Shown here one piece after another: positions 44,507 through 48,591 of a stretch of 48,591 nucleotides of DNA (positions within the stretch are counted from its first letter, which is position 1; the number at the start of each line of letters is the position of its first letter). The notes under the pieces are model-generated. The model was not told the DNA's origin, made no database searches, and saw nothing but the letters and a program-made list of their open reading frames with translations. Source of the DNA: an uncultured Methylococcaceae bacterium (GTDB lineage: Bacteria > Pseudomonadota > Gammaproteobacteria > Methylococcales > Methylococcaceae); the NCBI GenBank assembly GCA_903859815.1, contig CAIOOA010000116.1, positions 1 through 48,591 on the forward strand, read 5' to 3'. Position numbers and translations under genes: made by a program.

Positions 44507-46390
44507 ATGAACGCCTTATTCAGAAACAAACAACTCGCTCTTTTGATTTTCTCGATTTTGCTGGCGTTAGTCGCCAGTCCGGGGATGGGAGGGTCTCCGC
44601 CAAATCCCACCTATAGCGATAATAATGGCAATACGGCTGGGGGTTCTAGCGTATTGTTTAATAACCTTGGATATTATAACAGCGGTTTTGGATATTCAAC
44701 ACTCGCGTTAAACACCACCGGTTCAGCCAACACCGCGACTGGCTATTTGTCGCTTTATCTTAATACCACAGGCAGTTCCAACACCGCAATCGGTATGAGC
44801 GCACTTCTATCCAACACCACGGGTTCCGGCAACACCGCCAGTGGGGCGAATGCCATGTATTCAAACACCATAGGCAATAACAATACCGCCAATGGCTTCC
44901 AAGCATTGCTCATGAACACGACTGGCATCAATAATACCGCCAGCGGCTATCGTGCGCTTCAAGCGAATACCACTGGCAGCAACAATACGGCGAATGGTAC
45001 GAGCACACTTTATGCCAACACCACTGGTGGCGGCAATACCGCCAGTGGCTTTGGCGCTCTGTTCCTCAACACCACTGGCTCCTACAACACTGCTAGTGGC
45101 ACCTATGCGCTTTCTGCGAACAACACCGGTAGCTTCAATACCGCGACGGGTTACTTGGCAATCCAATCCAACACCACTGGCATCAATAATACTGGCAACG
45201 GTTTCCGTGCGCTTCAAGCAAATACGACTGGCAGCAACAATACTGCCACCGGCACTAGCGCTCTTTATGCCAACACCACAGGTGGCGGGAATACCGCTAG
45301 CGGCTTCGGCGCATTAACGTTAAACACGACCGGCATCAACAACACAGCCAGTGGAGCACTCGCGCTTTCTACCAACACTACTGGTAACTTCAATGCCGCA
45401 ATGGGCTTTCAAGCACTGCTATCGAACACAACCGGCAGTTACAATACCGCAAGCGGTAACAGTGCGCTTTTTTCAAACACAGTCGGCTATAGCAATATAG
45501 CCAATGGTATGTTTTCGCTGTATGCCAACACCACTGGTTCCAACAATTCTGCCAGCGGTTACCAATCCTTATACAAGAACACTACAGGCAGCGGCAACAC
45601 CGCTTTTGGTATGGCTGCCCTTTACTCGAATACCACAGGCAGCAATAATTTAGCCTTCGGTGTTGGGGCCGGCAGCAACCTAGTCAGCGGTAGCAATAAC
45701 ATTTATCTGGGAAGCTCCGGGGTAAACGGCGACAACTCGGTCTTGCGTCTGGGTAATTCACAATCCAGCGCATATATAGTAGGCGTGAAAGGTTCCAGTA
45801 TTGACGGACTGAACGCGCTGCCAGTCTACATCGACAATACAGGGAAACTGGGAACGCTTTCCTCTTCGCTTCGCTTTAAGGATGATGTGCGCGACATGGC
45901 GGACACCAGCCGTGGCTTGCTTCAGCTTCGCCCGGTGACCTTCCGTTACAAACAATCCGCAGCAGAGAACGCCAAGCCGCTGGAATACGGGCTGATTGCT
46001 GAAGAGGTCGCAAAAATCTATCCCGATTTGGTGCTACGTGGAGAGGACGGAAAAATCGAAACCGTGCAATATCACAAGCTCACCCCGATGTTGTTGAACG
46101 AAGTGCAGCGCTTGAGTCGTGCATGGCAAACGGAGAAAGACCAGTCTGCGGCACAGGCAGACCAGCTCCGAGTCCAAGGCGAGGCAATCAAGGCGGGTCA
46201 GACTAAAGTCAATGTGCTAGAAGCCAAACTCCGCTTGCAGGAAAATCAACTGCAAAAGCAAACCCATGCCATCGACGAACTCAAGCGGCAAATCTCCATA
46301 GTACAGGCGCAGGCTCAACGCATGGAAACATTAGCGGCTCGATTGGCAAATAACCGGATGGGTGCAATTGCCGATGCCAGCAGACCCTAA
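44507..46390 (+). CDS. Exported NTTG-repeat protein with S74 intramolecular chaperone domain
   Basis: The 627-residue protein has a signal (LALLIFSILLALVASPGMGG, about 8-28), then 19 repeats of 17 residues (NTTG-x2-NTA-x-G-x2-AL-x2, 44711-45679), then a C-terminal S74 chaperone (tail-fibre ICA) domain. The Ser-Lys self-cleavage pair is S453 and K458 in SSLRFKDDVRDM, spaced like the phage family SDERLK. It continues with LRPVTFRYKQS, EYGLIAEEVAKIYPDLV and a coiled coil. Such proteins usually trimerise as fibres and cleave off the chaperone. ATG 44507 with AGGAGA upstream was chosen over an upstream frame start. A surface adhesin is likely. Confidence 0.88.
   Translation: MNALFRNKQLALLIFSILLALVASPGMGGSPPNPTYSDNNGNTAGGSSVLFNNLGYYNSGFGYSTLALNTTGSANTATGYLSLYLNTTGSSNTAIGMSALLSNTTGSGNTASGANAMYSNTIGNNNTANGFQALLMNTTGINNTASGYRALQANTTGSNNTANGTSTLYANTTGGGNTASGFGALFLNTTGSYNTASGTYALSANNTGSFNTATGYLAIQSNTTGINNTGNGFRALQANTTGSNNTATGTSALYANTTGGGNTASGFGALTLNTTGINNTASGALALSTNTTGNFNAAMGFQALLSNTTGSYNTASGNSALFSNTVGYSNIANGMFSLYANTTGSNNSASGYQSLYKNTTGSGNTAFGMAALYSNTTGSNNLAFGVGAGSNLVSGSNNIYLGSSGVNGDNSVLRLGNSQSSAYIVGVKGSSIDGLNALPVYIDNTGKLGTLSSSLRFKDDVRDMADTSRGLLQLRPVTFRYKQSAAENAKPLEYGLIAEEVAKIYPDLVLRGEDGKIETVQYHKLTPMLLNEVQRLSRAWQTEKDQSAAQADQLRVQGEAIKAGQTKVNVLEAKLRLQENQLQKQTHAIDELKRQISIVQAQAQRMETLAARLANNRMGAIADASRP
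44711..45679 (+). repeat. 51-bp (17-residue) repeats, 19 copies
   Basis: Nineteen 51-bp units begin with aac-acc-ac(c/t)-gg(c/t). Units 5-7 and 10-12 match in order (YRALQA, TSTLYA, FGALFL against FRALQA, TSALYA, FGALTL), so a five-unit (255-bp) block was duplicated. Confidence 0.85.
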
Positions 46391-46458
46391 AACTGCAAGC
46401 TGGGCCAAACTAGTGGTAGTCGTTATTGGGAAATGACGATCTTTTCATTACAGCATAA

Positions 46459-46508
46459 GTAGGGTGTGCCGAATGCGGTGGAACACCAAACGCATTGACA
46501 CACCCTAC
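46459..46508. repeat. Short inverted repeat after the S74 gene
   Basis: gtagggtgtg at 46459-46468 and its complement at 46499-46508, with an inner aatgcg/cgcatt pair. It belongs to the widespread GTAGGGTG class but is distinct from the 28568 element. It could act as terminator for either neighbouring gene. Confidence 0.6.
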
Positions 46509-46556
46509 GAATTCAAATCAATTGCCAAACGTTGAATTCAAATCCGTTTGAATTCG

Positions 46557-47027
46557 CTATTTGCTTTTATCTTCACCCGCATCTATCCAATACTGTCCTT
46601 TGCCAATCAATTGTTGGTTGATGGCATAGGTGCAAAGTAGGTTCGGCTCAAGCAAAGCTTCCGCAGTGATAAGACCGACGTAAATGCCAAAATAGTTCAT
46701 CAGCTTGGGTCCGTATTCCGCCTTGTCAGCCGGGGAAAGGGATTTTAAGCCGGCATCGTTCAATGAATCAAACGCGCTTTTGAATTTATCCTTATCCAAA
46801 TTCAGACCGTCGCATTGTTCAGCAGCGGCTACGGCAAATGCAAGATCGGCAAGGAGTTTTTGTTTTTTCTCACCCGCGAAGGCAATCAATCGTTCACTGA
46901 CTGCGTCCCAAGCGGGAGTCAACTTATCCCAAACGGGCGCTTTCACTTGATTTTTACCCGCATATGTGGAAGTAGGGACCAGCAACGCGAGCAGAAAGAA
47001 GCCGATTAACAGTTTATCGGAACGCAT
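46557..47027 (-). CDS. Small secreted protein of unknown function
   Basis: The 156-residue protein starts with a signal peptide (LLIGFFLLALLVPTSTYAG, about 6-24). The rest is mostly helical with two Cys (EQCDG, LLCTY). ATG 47027 was chosen because AGGAGA lies just upstream and the signal peptide starts there; the longer frame to 47342 overlaps another gene. No family recognised. It is 49 bp from the lipoprotein gene upstream on the same strand, probably one operon. Confidence 0.75.
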   Translation of the reverse strand: MRSDKLLIGFFLLALLVPTSTYAGKNQVKAPVWDKLTPAWDAVSERLIAFAGEKKQKLLADLAFAVAAAEQCDGLNLDKDKFKSAFDSLNDAGLKSLSPADKAEYGPKLMNYFGIYVGLITAEALLEPNLLCTYAINQQLIGKGQYWIDAGEDKSK

Positions 47028-47076
47028 AATATCTCCTATTGAATGACTGGATGAGCAACTGACTTCGATCACTCGC

Positions 47077-47391
47077 TTAACGACGGTAAATGCCGGCCCG
47101 ACGCCCACCTGAATAGTACCCGCCTCGATAAGGGCGATACACCGGCGGCCGGTTGACCACCACAACGCCAGGACGATTGTAGTAGCCATTGTTATTATAG
47201 TAGTCATTGCGATTACTGGCCGCCACGCCCAGCGCAGCCGCCCCAAGCGCAAGGCCAGCCACGCCGGCGGTTGCACCGACATCAACTTGCTGTTGACCGG
47301 TATAGGGGTCACGTTTAGTACAGCCGCCTGTGAACAGAGCAATTGCGGCGATTGCCATTAACAGTAATGCTATTTTATTAATTGTTGCCAT
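47077..47391 (-). CDS. Small lipoprotein with glycine-zipper-like and Tyr/Arg-rich tail
   Basis: The 104-residue protein has a lipoprotein signal (LFTGGC, Cys 24), an Ala/Gly-rich stretch (VGATAGVAGLALGAAALGVA) resembling a glycine zipper and a C-terminal Tyr/Pro/Arg/Gly-rich tail (RPPVYRPYRGG, RAGIYRR). Similar small lipoproteins are common in methylotrophs and pseudomonads, in my recollection. Envelope location is well supported; the function is unknown. Confidence 0.8.
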   Translation of the reverse strand: MATINKIALLLMAIAAIALFTGGCTKRDPYTGQQQVDVGATAGVAGLALGAAALGVAASNRNDYYNNNGYYNRPGVVVVNRPPVYRPYRGGYYSGGRRAGIYRR

Positions 47392-47449
47392 AACTCACCT
47401 TGGTTGTAATCACTATGCCACTGCCCGGCAAGGCAAGCCTCGCCACTCC

Positions 47450-47535
47450 ACCTAAACGATGTTCAAACTTGAGCAAAGCAAGCTTTACCACTATTACCTC
47501 AATATTTGGTAAAGCAAGCTTCGCCACTCTCAGTC
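47450..47535. repeat. AAAGCAAGCTT-type palindromic repeats
   Basis: Two related copies (gcaaagcaagctttaccac and ggtaaagcaagcttcgccac) share the caaagcaagctt core of the 37875 array. They sit between the convergent-free ends of the lipoprotein start and PPK2 stop, with no gene. Confidence 0.6.
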
Positions 47536-47558
47536 TGCTGATGTTGAGAAGTTAGTTT

Positions 47559-48458
47559 TTACTCTTGTTCCAATTGCTTTTTCGCTTCGGTCAGCACGGC
47601 TAATTTTTGTTCACTGACCTTCGGAAACTCCAACTCAAGCGAGTCGATGCTGTTGACAAGAATATCCGAAATGAGCGTTCTGGAAACCCATTTGTGATCG
47701 GCGGGTATGACATACCAAGGCGCCCATTTTGTGCTAGTCGCGCTTAATGCATCCTCAAATGCCTTGGTGTACTCATCCCAAAATCCTCGTTCGGTAAGAT
47801 CCGCCGCAGAAAACTTCCAATGCTTGTCAGGATTTTCCAACCGTTCTAGAAACCGCTTTTTTTGCTCATCTTTGGAAATGTGCAGAAAAAACTTCAGCAC
47901 TAACGTACCGTTGCGGACAAGATGATGCTCAAAATTATTGATGTCTTCATAACGCTTTTCCCAGAATCCGTCTCCTCGCTTGCCGGGTGGCAATCTTGCA
48001 GCGTCCAGTAATTCAGGGTGGACTTTGACGACCAGCACATCTTCATAATAAGACCTGTTGAAAATGCCAATGCGGCCCCGTTCGGGTACTTGGCGCATAT
48101 AGCGCCACAAAAAATTATGATCCAAATCTTCAGCAGTGGGTTGTTTAAAGCTGTGCACCTCGCAACCTTGAGGGTTCAAGCCTGTCATCACATGCTTGAT
48201 GATGCCATCCTTGCCGGCTGCATCAGGGGCTTGCAACACCACCAAAACTGAGTGGATGTCGCTGGCCCAAAGCAGTTCCTGGGCCTTAGCCAGCTCCTCT
48301 CGGTTTTCTTCAAGAATTTCAGCGGCTTTTTGCTTGACCGCATCTTTACCGGCTTCCTTTAACTCTGGAACAGAAGCCCAACCCGTGTCAAAATCTTTTA
48401 AATTGACCTTTTTGCCCGGAGCAACACGAATTTTATCAATCAATTTCTTCTTAATCAT
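47559..48458 (-). CDS. ppk2: Polyphosphate kinase 2 family protein
   Basis: The 299-residue protein matches PPK2: Walker A APDAAGKDGIIKH (about residues 77-89), FKQPTAEDLDHNFLWR, a Walker B-like RIGIFNRSYYEDVLVVKVHP and the lid-containing KFFLHISKDEQKKRFLERLE. PPK2 enzymes transfer phosphate between polyphosphate and nucleotides; the specificity class cannot be decided. Start 48458 (MIKKKLIDKIRVAPGKK) fits the family; the longer frame to 48578 begins with TTG and runs through unlike sequence. No gene is visible in 48459-48591. Confidence 0.92.
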   Translation of the reverse strand: MIKKKLIDKIRVAPGKKVNLKDFDTGWASVPELKEAGKDAVKQKAAEILEENREELAKAQELLWASDIHSVLVVLQAPDAAGKDGIIKHVMTGLNPQGCEVHSFKQPTAEDLDHNFLWRYMRQVPERGRIGIFNRSYYEDVLVVKVHPELLDAARLPPGKRGDGFWEKRYEDINNFEHHLVRNGTLVLKFFLHISKDEQKKRFLERLENPDKHWKFSAADLTERGFWDEYTKAFEDALSATSTKWAPWYVIPADHKWVSRTLISDILVNSIDSLELEFPKVSEQKLAVLTEAKKQLEQE

Positions 48459-48591
48459 TGTGGAATGTCCTTTGTCAATTGTTGTGAAAATATATTCAAG
48501 CCACCCGCCATAGTTGTTGTAAACGTGACCCATGATTGATGAATCCACGGCAAGCTTGGATATGGCGTCCCCTGACAATCAAGCCATTAAA

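Noticed and set aside
47028-47342. Long N-terminal extension of the secreted protein at 46557-47027
   Set aside because: It overlaps the lipoprotein gene in another frame; a signal peptide and AGGAGA site mark ATG 47027.

Overview
The window looks like a chromosomal segment of a Gram-negative gammaproteobacterium. Evidence: CysM, RlmD, PPK2 and an RND efflux operon with an outer-membrane lipoprotein, together with PEP-CTERM exopolysaccharide-associated proteins, many palindromic repeats and many toxin-antitoxin pieces. A Methylococcales-type methanotroph or a similar environmental lineage is a guess from this mix; no 16S or diagnostic metabolic gene is present.

Layout. (1) Positions 1-14600, all on +: two large, unfamiliar proteins that seem to share an N-terminal domain; a B-lectin repeat protein; then a tight run of a large acidic-repeat protein, a borosin-type peptide-backbone N-methyltransferase and a StrG-like 2-oxoglutarate oxygenase. 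These are followed by a GH19 lytic enzyme and two paralogous four-helix membrane proteins. (2) 14700-21470: housekeeping genes (cysM, rlmD, an L,D-transpeptidase) around a small defence island with a Septu-like PtuA/PtuB pair, a RelE/HTH toxin-antitoxin pair and two toxin-antitoxin genes each broken by one in-frame stop. (3) 21470-24480: two duplicated PEP-CTERM genes with duplicated upstream regions, separated by a convergent hicAB, then an orphan antitoxin. (4) 24600-28540: a phosphodiesterase-TPR-sulfotransferase fusion and a membrane-anchored FGE/C-type-lectin-fold protein. (5) 28570-38115: a repeat-rich accessory region. Its centre, on the - strand, is a three-gene set: TIR effector, MoxR ATPase and a membrane vWA protein ending in a C-lectin domain. 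(6) 38117-44006: an RND operon on -. (7) 44507-48591: an S74-type self-processing repeat protein, two small envelope proteins and a PPK2 polyphosphate kinase.

Two systems stand out. The first is the RiPP-like set at 4567-10702. The methyltransferase keeps the YGHPG motif and the R-x3-Y catalytic pattern of OphMA/SonM-type borosin enzymes and has an unusual long C-terminal extension with leader-like helical modules. It lies 12 bp downstream of a 1021-residue protein carrying a long Asp-X tract and 40 bp upstream of an oxygenase. The second is the TIR-MoxR-vWA/C-lectin set at 30780-37599. The last codons of the lectin domain show the pattern left by diversity-generating retroelements (DGRs): variable codons all end in C or T, as expected from adenine mutagenesis of AAC/AAT. 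No reverse transcriptase or template repeat is in the window, so it would have to be supplied from elsewhere. The gene at 27560-28501 ends in a similar way.

Repeat families are dense and have shaped genes: two different palindromic elements lie in frame inside the vWA/C-lectin gene, another lies at the end of an antitoxin gene, and an eight-copy 31-bp array separates the TIR set from the RND operon. All functional assignments come from reading the sequence by eye; no database search was possible.
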